A stretch of 64,000 nt of DNA from positions 124,001 to 188,000 of the forward strand of contig CAVSTF010000016.1 in the NCBI GenBank assembly GCA_963730785.1. The letters run 5' to 3'. The stretch comes from Bog-473 sp963730785. Its GTDB lineage: Bacteria; Actinomycetota; Acidimicrobiia; Acidimicrobiales; RAAP-2. Shown here in pieces: positions 55,859-64,000 of this stretch (within the stretch, counting starts at the first letter, position 1; each line of letters begins with the position of its first letter). Under the pieces are notes generated by a model that searched no databases, was not told where the DNA came from, and was given only the letters and a program-made list of their open reading frames with translations. Made by a program: the position numbers and the translations under genes.

Positions 55859-57331
55859 TTACGCAGCTTTCGGATAACGGATAGTGCCCATGAGCTTGTG
55901 CAGACCCTGGTCGTGTAGCCAGGTCGGAGTCCAACGATCCGCTTGACCGGCTCGCAAGTTGCGTCCTCGCTTCTTGACGAGCAAGCGGAAGAGGCGCCAC
56001 CAGACGTAGCGGTCCAGGGAGATGAACTTGGTACCCGCATTTCCGGTGCGAAAGTAATTGCCCCAACCCCGAAGGAATGGGTTCAGGCGTGCGATGACGT
56101 CTTCTAACTTCCGTCCGGCTTGGCTTCGACCGGTAAGCGCCTTGATCTTGGCTCGGGCACGCTTCATGGACCGCACTGACGGCCAGCGGTGGAGGTAGTA
56201 ACGAACAATTCGTCTTTGCTCCCACAACTTGCCGGACATACGGGCCCGAAAATGGCACCCAAGGAAGTCAAAGCCCTCTTTGCCCTCACGGAGGTCGACC
56301 ACTTTGGTCTTGTCCGGATGAAGGCTCAGACCGAGGTCACCCAAAAGGACGGTGGCCCGCCGCTGGGCTTCTTCGGCCTGTTCCTGGGACGAACACAGCA
56401 CCACGAAGTCGTCCGCATAACGGACGACTTCACCGACGCCATGTTCTTTCCAGGCCCGGTCGAATGCATTGAGGTGGATGTTGGCCAAAAGGGGCGAGAT
56501 CACCCCTCCCTGGGGCGTCCCCGTGACCGACTCGGTGACGACACCATTGACTAATGCACCTGCTTGCAGCCACTGCCGCAGCAACTTGAGTACCCGTCGG
56601 TCCGACACCCGCTCGGCGACTAGAGCCAACAATCTCTCGTGGTCGATGGAGCCGAAGAAGTCCGAGATATCGGCCTCAAAGACAAACTGGTTGCCTTGGG
56701 TAAAGCCGACACGGATCTTCTCCATGGCATCGGTGGCCGAGCGCTTGGGTCGAAACCCAAACGAGCAGTCCAAGAAGTCGGCCTCGAAGATTGGTTCGAG
56801 GACGATCTTGGCGGCCTGCTGGCACACACGGTCTGTGACAGTCGGGATGCCCAATGGTCGTTTGGACCCATCAGGCTTTGGAATCTCCACCCGGCGCACT
56901 GGCGACGGGTGGTAGGTGCCTGCACGAAGGCGCTCTTGAAGTTCGGCGATCATCCGCTCTACTCCATAGGCCTCCACTGCAGCGATGGTCAATGCATCGA
57001 CCCCCGCTGCCCCACGATTGGCTCGGACACGCTCCCACGCCTCTTCGAGAATGTCGTCTCGATAGATGCGGTCAAACAGGGCGTGGAAAGCCCGATCCTT
57101 TGACTGCTTGGCCGTAGCCCATAGTCGGTTCTGGAGTTGTCGCACTTTGTCGGGGGCAAGATGCTTGCCCCCGGGGAAGTTGGACCGGGCGGTCCCGGCC
57201 ATGCCCTCACGCTTACCTCTGTTCCCAACTTGACCGAAGTCGGGGTCCTTCCCTCCTGCTGGGTTTCTCCCAGCGATCGGCAGTACTACGACCCCGTCGG
57301 ACTCCCGCTGCACTCCGTCCAATTTCACCAT
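55859..57331 (-). CDS. ltrA: group II intron reverse transcriptase/maturase
   Basis: 490 residues from the ATG at 57331, with an alternative start MAGTARSNF at 57202. The reverse transcriptase domain has IPKPDGSKRPLGIPTVTDR, FLDCSFGFRPKRSATDAM, FEADISDFFGSIDHERLL (first catalytic Asp), VTGTPQGGVISPLLANIHL, and VVRYADDFVVLCSS (YADD box). A maturase (domain X) region with LRGWGNYFRTGNAGTKF follows. No HNH endonuclease domain is visible, so the intron would use nascent strands for priming (family knowledge). Length is normal for an endonuclease-free intron protein. Confidence 0.93.
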   Translation of the reverse strand: MVKLDGVQRESDGVVVLPIAGRNPAGGKDPDFGQVGNRGKREGMAGTARSNFPGGKHLAPDKVRQLQNRLWATAKQSKDRAFHALFDRIYRDDILEEAWERVRANRGAAGVDALTIAAVEAYGVERMIAELQERLRAGTYHPSPVRRVEIPKPDGSKRPLGIPTVTDRVCQQAAKIVLEPIFEADFLDCSFGFRPKRSATDAMEKIRVGFTQGNQFVFEADISDFFGSIDHERLLALVAERVSDRRVLKLLRQWLQAGALVNGVVTESVTGTPQGGVISPLLANIHLNAFDRAWKEHGVGEVVRYADDFVVLCSSQEQAEEAQRRATVLLGDLGLSLHPDKTKVVDLREGKEGFDFLGCHFRARMSGKLWEQRRIVRYYLHRWPSVRSMKRARAKIKALTGRSQAGRKLEDVIARLNPFLRGWGNYFRTGNAGTKFISLDRYVWWRLFRLLVKKRGRNLRAGQADRWTPTWLHDQGLHKLMGTIRYPKAA

Positions 57332-57705
57332 TGGCTTATATGGCCGGTCTTTGCTGACAAGGCTGCGCAGACGGGTCTCTCCTGTTCCGAATCAAGCCGT
57401 GCGTACGTGCCGCTCCCCATACCCCGGAGGAACTCGACCAAGGGCATGTCCGGAACGCCAGTAGGTCGAATACTGCCTTCGCCATGAAGTGAGTGGCTCG
57501 GCTTCCTCGTTATAGATTTGACGACGCTGCAGGACTCATGCCGGGTGGCACTACGGCCCGCACGCTTGCTCCCTCCGAAGAGGCTCTTGACGCCCCGCTC
57601 AGCCCGACACCTCTCGATGTCGAACCGGGGCCTGCTACTGGGCTTTCCGGCTCTTACCCAGGTGGGACTTGCACCCACAGGTTTGATCCAGCTTTCAGGA
57701 CGCAC

Positions 57706-57727
57706 CACTGGAAAATCTTACGGTCAT
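57706..57727 (-). other. kinase gene exon 1
   Basis: Twenty-two bases, ATGACCGTAAGATTTTCCAG then TG, which give M-T-V-R-F-S-S and the first base of the next codon. They read in frame into the kinase body when the intron (55751-57705) is removed. The next gene on the other strand starts at 57770, so the region is a divergent promoter of about 40 bases. No clear ribosome site is seen; ACACCGCCG precedes the ATG. Confidence 0.7.
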
Positions 57728-57769
57728 CGGCGGTGTCACCGGACGACCGCCATCTACCATGGCCCGGCC

Positions 57770-58648
57770 GTGAGTCCTCACCCAGAATCCGTCACCTACA
57801 TACCCTCTGTCGAGGATGTACGTATTGCCGTGCACGACCTCGGAGGACCAGAGGATCCATCGGCCCCGATTCTGCTCTTTTCCCACGCCACCGGATTCCA
57901 CGCTCGGGTGTGGGAACCGCTCGCCGCCGTTCTTCAATCGCACTTCCGTTGCCTCGCCATCGACCACCGGGGTCACGGGCTCACCGGTTTACCGGAAGGC
58001 GCCAGCATCAATTGGTCGCACATGGGCGACGATGTTGTCGCCGTTCTCAAGAGTGACCTCATCGGTCCAGACCGAGAGGTGCATGGCATCGGGCACTCCA
58101 TGGGTGGAGCGGCTCTCGTGTTGGCCGGACGACGACGTCCGGGTGCCCTGCGGTCGTTGTGGCTGTACGAGCCCGTCATCGTTCCGCCCGGCGCGCTACC
58201 GCCCGACACTGCGCCCAATTTTATGGCTGAGGCAGCGGCGCGGCGAAGGATGCGGTTCGACTCCAAGGAGGCGGCACTGGCCAACTACGCCTCCAAGCCA
58301 CCGCTCAATGAACTCCATCCGGACGCGCTTCGAGCCTACGTCGACGGGGGCTTCGCCGAAGTCGGTGATGGCACGGTTGAACTTCGGTGCCATCCCAGTT
58401 GGGAAGCTGACGTCTACCGCGGTGCGGCCCACAGTGGAGCCTGGGATGCAGTCAGTCACCTCAACATCCCCATCGCACTGGCCGTGGGGCGAAGCGAACC
58501 ATTCGGCCCCGTCGCCTTTGCTCCCCATGTCCTCCGCGTCCTCATCAATGGCACATCGGTTGATCGACCACACCTCGGTCACTTCGGGCCGCTCGAAGAC
58601 CCGGCATCAATGGCCACCGACGTCGAGCAGTGGGTGACGTCAGCTTGA
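57770..58648 (+). CDS. alpha/beta hydrolase
   Basis: 292 residues from a GTG (VSPHPESVTYIPS). LLFSHATGFHARVWEPLAAV is the oxyanion-hole region, LAIDHRGHGLTG a strand motif, IGHSMGGAALVLAGRR carries the nucleophile Ser, and RPHLGHFGPLEDP the His. The family covers esterases, epoxide hydrolases and haloperoxidases; the substrate is unknown. It is divergent from the kinase gene. The open frame extends upstream to 57518, into the intron, which is a shadow. Confidence 0.87.
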   Translation: MSPHPESVTYIPSVEDVRIAVHDLGGPEDPSAPILLFSHATGFHARVWEPLAAVLQSHFRCLAIDHRGHGLTGLPEGASINWSHMGDDVVAVLKSDLIGPDREVHGIGHSMGGAALVLAGRRRPGALRSLWLYEPVIVPPGALPPDTAPNFMAEAAARRRMRFDSKEAALANYASKPPLNELHPDALRAYVDGGFAEVGDGTVELRCHPSWEADVYRGAAHSGAWDAVSHLNIPIALAVGRSEPFGPVAFAPHVLRVLINGTSVDRPHLGHFGPLEDPASMATDVEQWVTSA

Positions 58649-58731
58649 GGGGCTGGAGTCGGCCGTTTGATCGAACAAGCAACCAAGCCGCCGTGATCAT
58701 GTGACAGGTGTTGGCCACTAACCTCGCGTGA

Positions 58732-59127
58732 ATGGAACTTCCTCAACGTCTTGTCGAGTTGATGCGACATCCGAATCCATGCTTCATCACCACATTGATG
58801 CCTGACGGCTCACCTCAAACAACCGAGACTTGGGTCGACACAGATGATGAGCATGTGATCATCAATACGGTTCAGACCCACCAGAAGATGCACAACATTC
58901 GCCGTGACCCCCGCGTGTCCGTCGCCATCTGCGATGCCGCCGAACCTTCTCGTTATTACGCAGTCCGTGGGCGGGTCACGAACATCACCACCGAAGGCGG
59001 GGCCGACCACATTGAGGTCTTGTCCCAGCGTTACACCGGCGGCCCATATCAGTGGTACGGCGGACGGGATCAAGTTCGGGTGATCCTGACGATCACCGCC
59101 GACCAGATCCACTCCATGGACAGATAG
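58732..59127 (+). CDS. PPOX-class F420-dependent oxidoreductase-like
   Basis: 131 residues, split beta-barrel fold: PNPCFITTLMPDGSPQTTE, TVQTHQKMHNIRRDPRVSV and YAVRGRVTNITTEGGADH, ending FRVILTITADQIHSM-like RVILTITADQ. The K-M-x-N-I-R-R-D-P motif is typical of the F420-binding FDOR-B group (biliverdin reductase or short-chain enal type). It fits with cofD and cofE in the same window. The substrate is unknown. Confidence 0.83.
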   Translation: MELPQRLVELMRHPNPCFITTLMPDGSPQTTETWVDTDDEHVIINTVQTHQKMHNIRRDPRVSVAICDAAEPSRYYAVRGRVTNITTEGGADHIEVLSQRYTGGPYQWYGGRDQVRVILTITADQIHSMDR

Positions 59128-59169
59128 TCGACGGATCGGAGCACCGCATCAGTACTTGTTCGGTCGTGC

Positions 59170-59883
59170 CTAACGCAGGTGACGTTCGAAGAAGTCGAGG
59201 GTTCGCACCCACGCCTCATCGGCGGCGGCGGCGTTGTACATAGACGGTGCGTCCCAGTTGCTGAACGCGTGGCCCGCGGCATACCGGTGGAACTCGACCA
59301 GAGGGCGACCTTTCAATGCCGCCTCGACCTCGTCAATCTTGTCGCTGGGGATGAACGCGTCGAGTGAGCCGTAGTGGTACATGCTTGGACATTCCAAGTC
59401 ACCGACATGTTCGAGCATGTCGTTGATCCCAGAGCCGTAGTAACAGACAGCTGCGTCAATGCCGTGACCATCGACCCGACTCTGCGTAGCCGCCATGAAC
59501 GCCAGCGCTCCGCCCAAACAGAATCCCACTGCTCCGATCTTCCCAGTGCATTCGGGCAAGCCCACCAGATGGGCGTGAGAGGCCTGAGTGTCGCCGGCGG
59601 CCTTCTTGAGGTCGAGTTGCTGAACCATGGCGAAGGCGTCACCGATTCCGGACTCGTCTTTGCGCTCGAAACGTCGCTCAATGCGCCAGAACATGTCGGG
59701 CGCAAGAGTCACGAAGCCGGCACCGGCCAGCCGATCGGCCAATTCCCTGATGTTGTCGTTGATGCCGAAGATCTCCTGAAACAGAAGAACCCCAGGTCCC
59801 GTCCCTGACGCTGGAACCGCACAGTAGGCGTCGAACTGGTCTCCCTCTACCGGGACGGATTCGTATCTTGAGGTGATAGCCAC
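59170..59883 (-). CDS. dienelactone hydrolase family protein
   Basis: 237 residues from a GTG. VLLFQEIFGINDNIRELAD is the strand with the catalytic Glu, IGAVGFCLGGALAFMAA carries the nucleophilic Cys in G-F-C-L-G-G, and the His is in YAAGHAFSNWD with the Asp in GSLDAFIPSDK. This matches carboxymethylenebutenolidase in chlorocatechol-type pathways, though many actinobacterial members act on other esters. It stands alone on the minus strand. Confidence 0.88.
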   Translation of the reverse strand: MAITSRYESVPVEGDQFDAYCAVPASGTGPGVLLFQEIFGINDNIRELADRLAGAGFVTLAPDMFWRIERRFERKDESGIGDAFAMVQQLDLKKAAGDTQASHAHLVGLPECTGKIGAVGFCLGGALAFMAATQSRVDGHGIDAAVCYYGSGINDMLEHVGDLECPSMYHYGSLDAFIPSDKIDEVEAALKGRPLVEFHRYAAGHAFSNWDAPSMYNAAAADEAWVRTLDFFERHLR

Positions 59884-60001
59884 GTAACGACCGTACTCGT
59901 CGCTCCTCTGGGACGGAGTCGACCCGCCAACCTCGACAAATCGGTCTGGGGTGACCCCAGGGGAAGTCGTTTCACCCAGCTACTCGATAGGGTTCAATCG
60001 C

Positions 60002-60634
60002 ATGACCGACTGGACATCGATCGCCTCGTTCGCCACCGCTGGTGGCACGCTTGTGCTCGCCGTGGCCACGTTTTCGGCAGTGCGGTCGTCCAACCGATCC
60101 GCCCGTATCGCCGAGGAGTCACTTCTCACCGCCATGCGGCCCCTTCTTGTGCCATCGCTCACCGACGACCCGGTCCACAAGGTGTTGTGGCACGACCGTC
60201 ACGCCGCCCGAATCAACGGTGGCCGTGCCATCTTCGAGGAGGAAGACGGAGTCCTCTACCTCGCCATGGGACTTCGCAACCTCGGAACTGGGATCGCCCT
60301 ACTCCACGGTTGGCACCCGATGCCCGATCAAGCGTTTGAGGACCGGCCCCACGCTAAGGCCGAGGAGTTCCGTCGCCTCACCATCGACCTTTACATTCCA
60401 GCAGGCGGAAGCGGCTACTGGGAGGCAGCTGTCCGAGACCCCGATGACCCGCTGCGTCCCGCCTTCATGAAGGCCCTCACCGAACGACAACCCTTCACGA
60501 TCGACCTTCTCTACGGCGATCAACAGGGAGGGCAGCGAACCATCAGTCGCTATACCGTTCTTCCCGCCACCGATGAGGGTTGGTACGGTCAAGTGGGCCG
60601 ACACTGGAATCTGGATAGGCCCGACCCTCGCTAG
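60002..60634 (+). CDS. hypothetical membrane-anchored protein
   Basis: 210 residues from the ATG at 60002. One N-terminal helix (IASFATAGGTLVLAVATFSA) is followed by a basic SNRSARIAEESLLTAMRPLL turn and a beta-rich cytoplasmic domain: GVLYLAMGLRNLGTGIAL, GSGYWEAAVRDPDDP and RQPFTIDLLYGDQQGGQ. The layout resembles small actinobacterial hypothetical proteins with a membrane-proximal domain, but I cannot name a family. The next gene (DinB) begins directly after its stop. Confidence 0.68.
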   Translation: MTDWTSIASFATAGGTLVLAVATFSAVRSSNRSARIAEESLLTAMRPLLVPSLTDDPVHKVLWHDRHAARINGGRAIFEEEDGVLYLAMGLRNLGTGIALLHGWHPMPDQAFEDRPHAKAEEFRRLTIDLYIPAGGSGYWEAAVRDPDDPLRPAFMKALTERQPFTIDLLYGDQQGGQRTISRYTVLPATDEGWYGQVGRHWNLDRPDPR

Positions 60635-61111
60635 ATGGACGATCTGAAGCCGCCGCGCTTGGTCGATGACGAACGTCAGACGGTGATGGCGTTGCTGCAG
60701 TATCAGCGCAGTTCATTCGTGAAAAAGGTCAGTGGGGTCAGCGAGGAATCCGCCAGGCAGCAATTCGTTCCGAGCGGGACGAGCCTTCTTTGGCTCACGA
60801 AGCACATGGCTCGTGCGGAGTCCTTGTGGTTACTTTTTCGTTTCGCCGGCCAGAACGGTGCCATTGATAGTGACGCGATCACCCCAAACGACACACTGCA
60901 GTCCGCCATTGACTCCTATCAGGAGATCTGGACACAATGTGATGCCGTCGTGGCGGCCGCGCCGAATCTCGATGTTCTTTGCCAGAACGTTGGAGATGAA
61001 TCCCCAGTCAATCTTCGCTGGGTCCTTATGCATCTTCTTGAGGAAACCGCCCGCCATGCTGGGCATGCTGACGTAGTGCGGGAGCTCATCGACGGCCAGA
61101 CTGGTCGATAA
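60635..61111 (+). CDS. DinB-family protein
   Basis: 158 residues, intact. LVDDERQTVMALLQYQRSSF and TSLLWLTKHMARAESLWL carry the first metal His. The last helix LRWVLMHLLEETARHAGHAD gives two more histidines, a full three-histidine site of the DUF664/mycothiol-dependent maleylpyruvate-isomerase-like group. It contrasts with the frameshifted family member at 4.8 kb. Possible role in mycothiol- or bacillithiol-linked detoxification (family inference). Confidence 0.85.
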   Translation: MDDLKPPRLVDDERQTVMALLQYQRSSFVKKVSGVSEESARQQFVPSGTSLLWLTKHMARAESLWLLFRFAGQNGAIDSDAITPNDTLQSAIDSYQEIWTQCDAVVAAAPNLDVLCQNVGDESPVNLRWVLMHLLEETARHAGHADVVRELIDGQTGR

Positions 61112-61123
61112 CCCCAACCTCGT

Positions 61124-61642
61124 CTACCCCTTGGGAAATGGAGGCTTCTTCACCCCTCCAAGAGAACGGTAAAACGATCGCAGCTGGGCAATGCGGGACT
61201 GATCAAACTTGACCTGACACTGAGCGCTAATCAGCGGTGCTTCAGACCCGCCCAGAAAGGTGTCCGACTCGCTGCTGCATTCGGCCACTCGGTAGGCAAA
61301 CCAAGCGGACTCGGCTTGGATTAAGTCCGTGTCCGCTGCGGTGGAAAGGTTTGGCCCGAGGTCGGGGCCGTACAGAGCGCCTTCGGCCTTAAGCATCCCG
61401 AAGAGCACTCGCTCTCCTTGGTCAATGACCTTGTCGAGCTTGACGATCTTGTGTTCCTCGCACCCTTCCATTCCAACCTGGTTCGACTCGTCGCATTTCA
61501 ACAGAGTGAACGGCTCATGAATCACGGGAGGAGCCAACGCAGGCGTGGTGGTCGTCGTGGTGGAACCCGATGCCGTTCCCGCTCCGAGCAGCAGCAGTAG
61601 CGACGTCAACGCGGCGACAGCCGCTCGTACCGATAGGCGCAT
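61124..61642 (-). CDS. LprI-like lysozyme-inhibitor-domain exported protein
   Basis: About 172 residues. A signal peptide (AAVAALTSLLLLLGAGTASG) is followed by a Thr run and a DUF1311-type domain: LLKCDESNQVGMEGCEEHKI with the first Cys pair, AESAWFAYRVAECSSESDTF, and SAQCQVKFDQSRIAQLRSFY. This is the arrangement of the LprI family (lysozyme inhibition by disulfide-bonded helices, known for some members). The start is the ATG at 61642 (MRLSVRAAV); an upstream ATG gives eight more residues. Secreted or lipoprotein status is uncertain, since no lipobox is seen. Confidence 0.76.
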   Translation of the reverse strand: MRLSVRAAVAALTSLLLLLGAGTASGSTTTTTTPALAPPVIHEPFTLLKCDESNQVGMEGCEEHKIVKLDKVIDQGERVLFGMLKAEGALYGPDLGPNLSTAADTDLIQAESAWFAYRVAECSSESDTFLGGSEAPLISAQCQVKFDQSRIAQLRSFYRSLGGVKKPPFPKG

Positions 61643-61674
61643 GGCATGAGTGTGCCATTTATGCACCCGAGGTT

Positions 61675-61920
61675 CTAGAGAACTCCAGATACTTGATGCA
61701 CTTCACCACAAGGGACTCCGAGTGCCTCATGGTGCTTTCGAACTGCATCAGCGTCCGGTGCCTCCAGAAGGCAGTAGACCTTGCCGTCAGGATTGTGAAA
61801 GAGCTCGACCTGACGAACCCCAAACTCGTCGGCCTTCTGGTCCTTCGTTTCTTGAGTAATTTGCTGGATCGCTTGATCCGGCAACTTCAGATCGTCGTGG
61901 AAATCCATGAACTGAGGCAT
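61675..61920 (-). CDS. DUF4242-like small protein
   Basis: 81 residues starting MPQFMDFHDDLKLPDQAIQQ. KADEFGVRQVELFHNPDGKV and YCLLEAPDADAVRKHHEALG match the DUF4242/nickel-responsive (SCO4226-type) pattern, a ferredoxin-like fold. The AGAGG ribosome site lies upstream. Function unknown, with a possible metal-binding role through His and acidic residues. Confidence 0.78.
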   Translation of the reverse strand: MPQFMDFHDDLKLPDQAIQQITQETKDQKADEFGVRQVELFHNPDGKVYCLLEAPDADAVRKHHEALGVPCGEVHQVSGVL

Positions 61921-62150
61921 CGCTGTTCCTCTGTTTCTCGAGAGCAGTCACCGCCATCGGACTGCGTTTGTTCCGTAATGGTACGACGAGATCAGCGCCT
62001 CTGCCTATGTGTCGAGGAAGCCTTAAAGGAACCTGAGACAACCCCTACTCCGATGAATGCGGCACCTGTATTCTCTACTCTCTCTCCGGCGGCGCGTCCG
62101 AGTTCCGTGGATGTGTGACCAGAGCGATTGCGGGGAATAGGACGTATCAG

Positions 62151-62489
62151 ATGACTCGATATTTGATCTCGTTTGATGACGGAGAAATGGTTATCTCGGA
62201 TCAGGACCTACCCGCCGTGGACAAGGCTGCGCATGATGTAGTCGAAGCGGCGAAAAGTGCCGGGGTGTGGGTCTTCGGCGGTGGAGTGGCAAGCCAGAGG
62301 GCGAGCATCGTGTCCACCGACGGAACGGTCAGTGACGGCCCGTACCCCGAGGACAAGGCGGTCCTCGGCGGCTTCGTCATCGTGGACGTGCCTTCACACG
62401 TGGAGGCACTCGAGTGGGCGGCGAAGTGGGCCTCGGCGTGTCGCTGTCCCCAGGAAGTTCGAGAGATCATGACCGACCCGAACATCTGA
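62151..62489 (+). CDS. YCII-related protein
   Basis: 112 residues from the ATG at 62151 (MTRYLISFDDGEMV). The characteristic SDGPYPEDKAVLGGF loop and a C-terminal ALEWAAKWASACRC identify the YCII/DGPF family, small dimeric proteins often encoded beside ECF sigma factors. The exact role is unknown. A frame start at 62115 is possible but has no ribosome site. Confidence 0.8.
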   Translation: MTRYLISFDDGEMVISDQDLPAVDKAAHDVVEAAKSAGVWVFGGGVASQRASIVSTDGTVSDGPYPEDKAVLGGFVIVDVPSHVEALEWAAKWASACRCPQEVREIMTDPNI

Positions 62490-62501
62490 TCGACACGATG
62501 T

Positions 62502-63731
62502 CTACATCAGCGACTGATAGACAAGTTGTTTGAGTTGGCTGCGGATCGGGTGAGTACTCGAGGGAAGTAGTTGGGTGAAAAACAACACGCTCAGGTCCTC
62601 CTGGGGTGCCACCCACCATGATGTACTGAAGGCACCTCCCCAGCCGTACTCTCCCAAGCTGGTCAGCACTTTGCCTGCCACCGGGTCCGTCACGACGGAC
62701 ACCCCCAGGCCAAACCCGACGCCGTCAAATGTCGTTTCGGCGAAGAGCGGTCGGCCAAATTCTTCTAGATCAACACCACCTGGAAGATGGTTACTGGTCA
62801 TGTACGCCACAGTGCGGGGCGACAACAATCGATTACCTTCTATTTCACCGCCGAGTCGCAGCATCTCCGAGAAACGAAGGTAGTCAGCGGCTGTGCCAAC
62901 GAGGCCGCCGCCGCCCGAGAGCATCTCTGGTGGATTGACGGCTGTCTCGCCTGGAATGCGAATTGGCGGGGAGTCAGATCCCGCTGGGTTGACCAAGTAC
63001 GGTGCGGCCAAACGATCCACGTCGTGGTTTGAGTCAAAACTGGTGTCGACCATGCCCAGCGGCTTGAAGATCCTCTCCTGGAAGAACGACGCGAGGTCCT
63101 GTCCAGAGACCACTTCGATAAGCCGTCCAAGTACGTCAGTGGACACCCCGTAGTTCCACTCACTTCCCGGTTCGAACAGAAGTGGCTGCGCTGCCCACAG
63201 TTCACAACAACCGGCGAGGTCAACCCCGGCAGGATTCCCCCATTCGAATCCGGCAGACCGGTACATCGCATCCACCGGATGCGCATATTGAAACCCATAG
63301 GTGAGGCCGGAAGTATGAGTGAGCAGATGCCAAACCCGTATTGGTTCAGTGGCCGGACGGAGGTCAGGGCTGTTCGAACTTCCGGACCGATAGACCTTCA
63401 TATTGTCGAAACTTGGAATCCACTTCGAAATAGGATCCTTCAATTCGAAGGCGCCCTCTTCGTAGAGCATCATCGCCGCCACGGCCGTGATGGGCTTGGT
63501 CATGGAGGCCAGACGCCAGATCGTGTCGGTTGTCACGGGAGCGGCTGCCTCGCGATCCCGCATTCCGTAGTTTGAGAGGTGAGCCACCTTTCCATTTCGC
63601 GCCACCGCAATAAGCCAACCGGTGAGCCGACCATCATCAACATATTTGCGGAAGTGCCGATCCAGTCGATCCAATCGGGACTGTGACATTCCTACTTCGG
63701 ATGCTTCTACCTCTATCTGGATGGCAGTCAT
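62502..63731 (-). CDS. beta-lactamase class C-like serine hydrolase
   Basis: About 409 residues from the ATG at 63731; MSQSRLDRLDRHF at 63689 is an alternative start. RLASMTKPITAVAAM carries the S-x-x-K nucleophile, EWNYGVSTDVLGRLIEVV the Y-x-S, and GYGLGVSV-like GVGFGLGVSVV and GGAFSTSWWVAPQ close the fold in place of the K-T-G box. There is no signal peptide. Such EstB-type esterases hydrolyse esters and only sometimes beta-lactams. It lies 25 bases after the partial SRPBCC gene on the same strand. Confidence 0.85.
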   Translation of the reverse strand: MTAIQIEVEASEVGMSQSRLDRLDRHFRKYVDDGRLTGWLIAVARNGKVAHLSNYGMRDREAAAPVTTDTIWRLASMTKPITAVAAMMLYEEGAFELKDPISKWIPSFDNMKVYRSGSSNSPDLRPATEPIRVWHLLTHTSGLTYGFQYAHPVDAMYRSAGFEWGNPAGVDLAGCCELWAAQPLLFEPGSEWNYGVSTDVLGRLIEVVSGQDLASFFQERIFKPLGMVDTSFDSNHDVDRLAAPYLVNPAGSDSPPIRIPGETAVNPPEMLSGGGGLVGTAADYLRFSEMLRLGGEIEGNRLLSPRTVAYMTSNHLPGGVDLEEFGRPLFAETTFDGVGFGLGVSVVTDPVAGKVLTSLGEYGWGGAFSTSWWVAPQEDLSVLFFTQLLPSSTHPIRSQLKQLVYQSLM

Positions 63732-63756
63732 CTCGGAAGCATATGGCTCGACTTGC

Positions 63757-64000
63757 TCAGAGACCTTTGCGGGCGGTTCGCTCCAAGATCCCCAGTGTGG
63801 CGCGCAGAGCGGATTCAGGCACGATCGGGAAGCGATCCTTGTATTCATCGCTCATCTTCGACCAGTCGTAGTACGAGGTCACATTGGTGACCCCGTCCTC
63901 ACCGGCCTCCAAGCGGTAGCCATAGAAGTGCGGGAATGGGATATCGGGTCCGAGATTCCATGCAATTTCCTTGTCACGCTCAAACGCAATGATGTGCACG
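63757..64000 (-). CDS. SRPBCC (START-like) protein, partial
   Basis: The 5' part of the gene lies beyond the right edge. The visible 80 residues read IIAFERDKEIAWNL, then HFYGYRLEAGEDGVTNVTSY, YDWSKMSDEYKDRFPIVPES and ALRATLGILERTARKGL. This is clearly paralogous to the protein at 5.3 kb (shared VTSYYDWS and ALRATLGIL). Ligand-binding fold; no substrate. It is likely co-transcribed with the serine hydrolase downstream. Confidence 0.82.
   Translation of the reverse strand, partial: VHIIAFERDKEIAWNLGPDIPFPHFYGYRLEAGEDGVTNVTSYYDWSKMSDEYKDRFPIVPESALRATLGILERTARKGL

Larger units (their letters stand above)
55751..57705 (-). mobile_element. group II intron with reverse transcriptase
   Basis: A complete-looking group II intron of 1955 bases on the minus strand. 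The 5' end starts GTGCGTCC (57705 downwards), the group II consensus. The 3' end is CCTGACTAC (last base at 55751), with a branch-type A. Domain V lies at 55804-55836 and the reverse transcriptase in domain IV. Intron bases TACTGG at about 57458-57463 can pair with the last six exon bases CCAGTG (a possible EBS1/IBS1). It splits the kinase gene after the first base of codon 8 (M-T-V-R-F-S-S). Removal restores the kinase frame, so it could splice. Confidence 0.85.

Noticed and set aside
57640..57700. GGGACTTGCACCC, resembling a tRNA T-arm
   Set aside because: It falls within domain I of the group II intron and has no cloverleaf around it.

Overview
The window is GC-rich, densely coded actinobacterial DNA. 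Family content points to Acidimicrobiia or a close actinobacterial relative, by inference and without a marker gene. The clues are coenzyme F420 genes (cofD, cofE) with an F420-type PPOX protein, paired acyl-CoA dehydrogenases with a thiolase, DUF5719, DUF4349 and DUF2510 proteins, a BTAD protein, Thr-rich exported proteins, many GTG starts and GTGA/ATGA stop-start overlaps.

Layout. 0.3-8.3 kb: metallopeptidase, fatty-acid or sterol degradation genes (two acyl-CoA dehydrogenases divergent from a thiolase), a DinB protein, an SRPBCC protein, an aldo/keto reductase and small proteins. 8.4-14.6 kb (minus strand): sugar-phosphate genes (SIS isomerase, Trm112, phosphomannomutase), a large membrane protein and a CPBP protease, divergent from ftsH. 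16.8-18.6 kb: ECF sigma factor with a membrane DUF4349 protein. 18.6-23.6 kb: a looser accessory stretch with small hypothetical genes, two related hairpins and a broken secreted Cys-repeat protein. 23.6-28.4 kb: giant membrane glycosyltransferase plus DUF5719. 28.6-42.3 kb: envelope-glycan region (three GT4-type glycosyltransferases, sugar-nucleotide epimerases, nucleotidyltransferase) with an acyl-CoA synthetase, an SDR, cofD and cofE. 42.4 kb: a tRNA gene with anticodon UAA but a short variable loop. 42.5-54.9 kb: carboxylesterase, NlpC/P60 hydrolase, glycosyltransferases, acyltransferase/epimerase pair, aminotransferase/GNAT pair, TrmH methyltransferase and HAD phosphatase. 54.9-57.7 kb: an APH-fold kinase gene split after its seventh codon by a group II intron carrying a reverse transcriptase. 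57.8-64 kb: hydrolases, PPOX, DinB, LprI-like, YCII and beta-lactamase-like genes, ending in a partial SRPBCC gene that resembles the one at 5.3 kb.

Working together: phosphomannomutase, SIS isomerase, nucleotidyltransferase and epimerases would supply activated sugars to the glycosyltransferases of the cell envelope, while cofD and cofE make F420 for redox enzymes.

A strong caution: twelve genes between 0.9 and 40.5 kb are interrupted by single-base frameshifts, almost all in the +1 direction (an extra base), whereas none is seen from 40.6 to 64 kb. I read most of these as sequencing or assembly errors and give merged coordinates.
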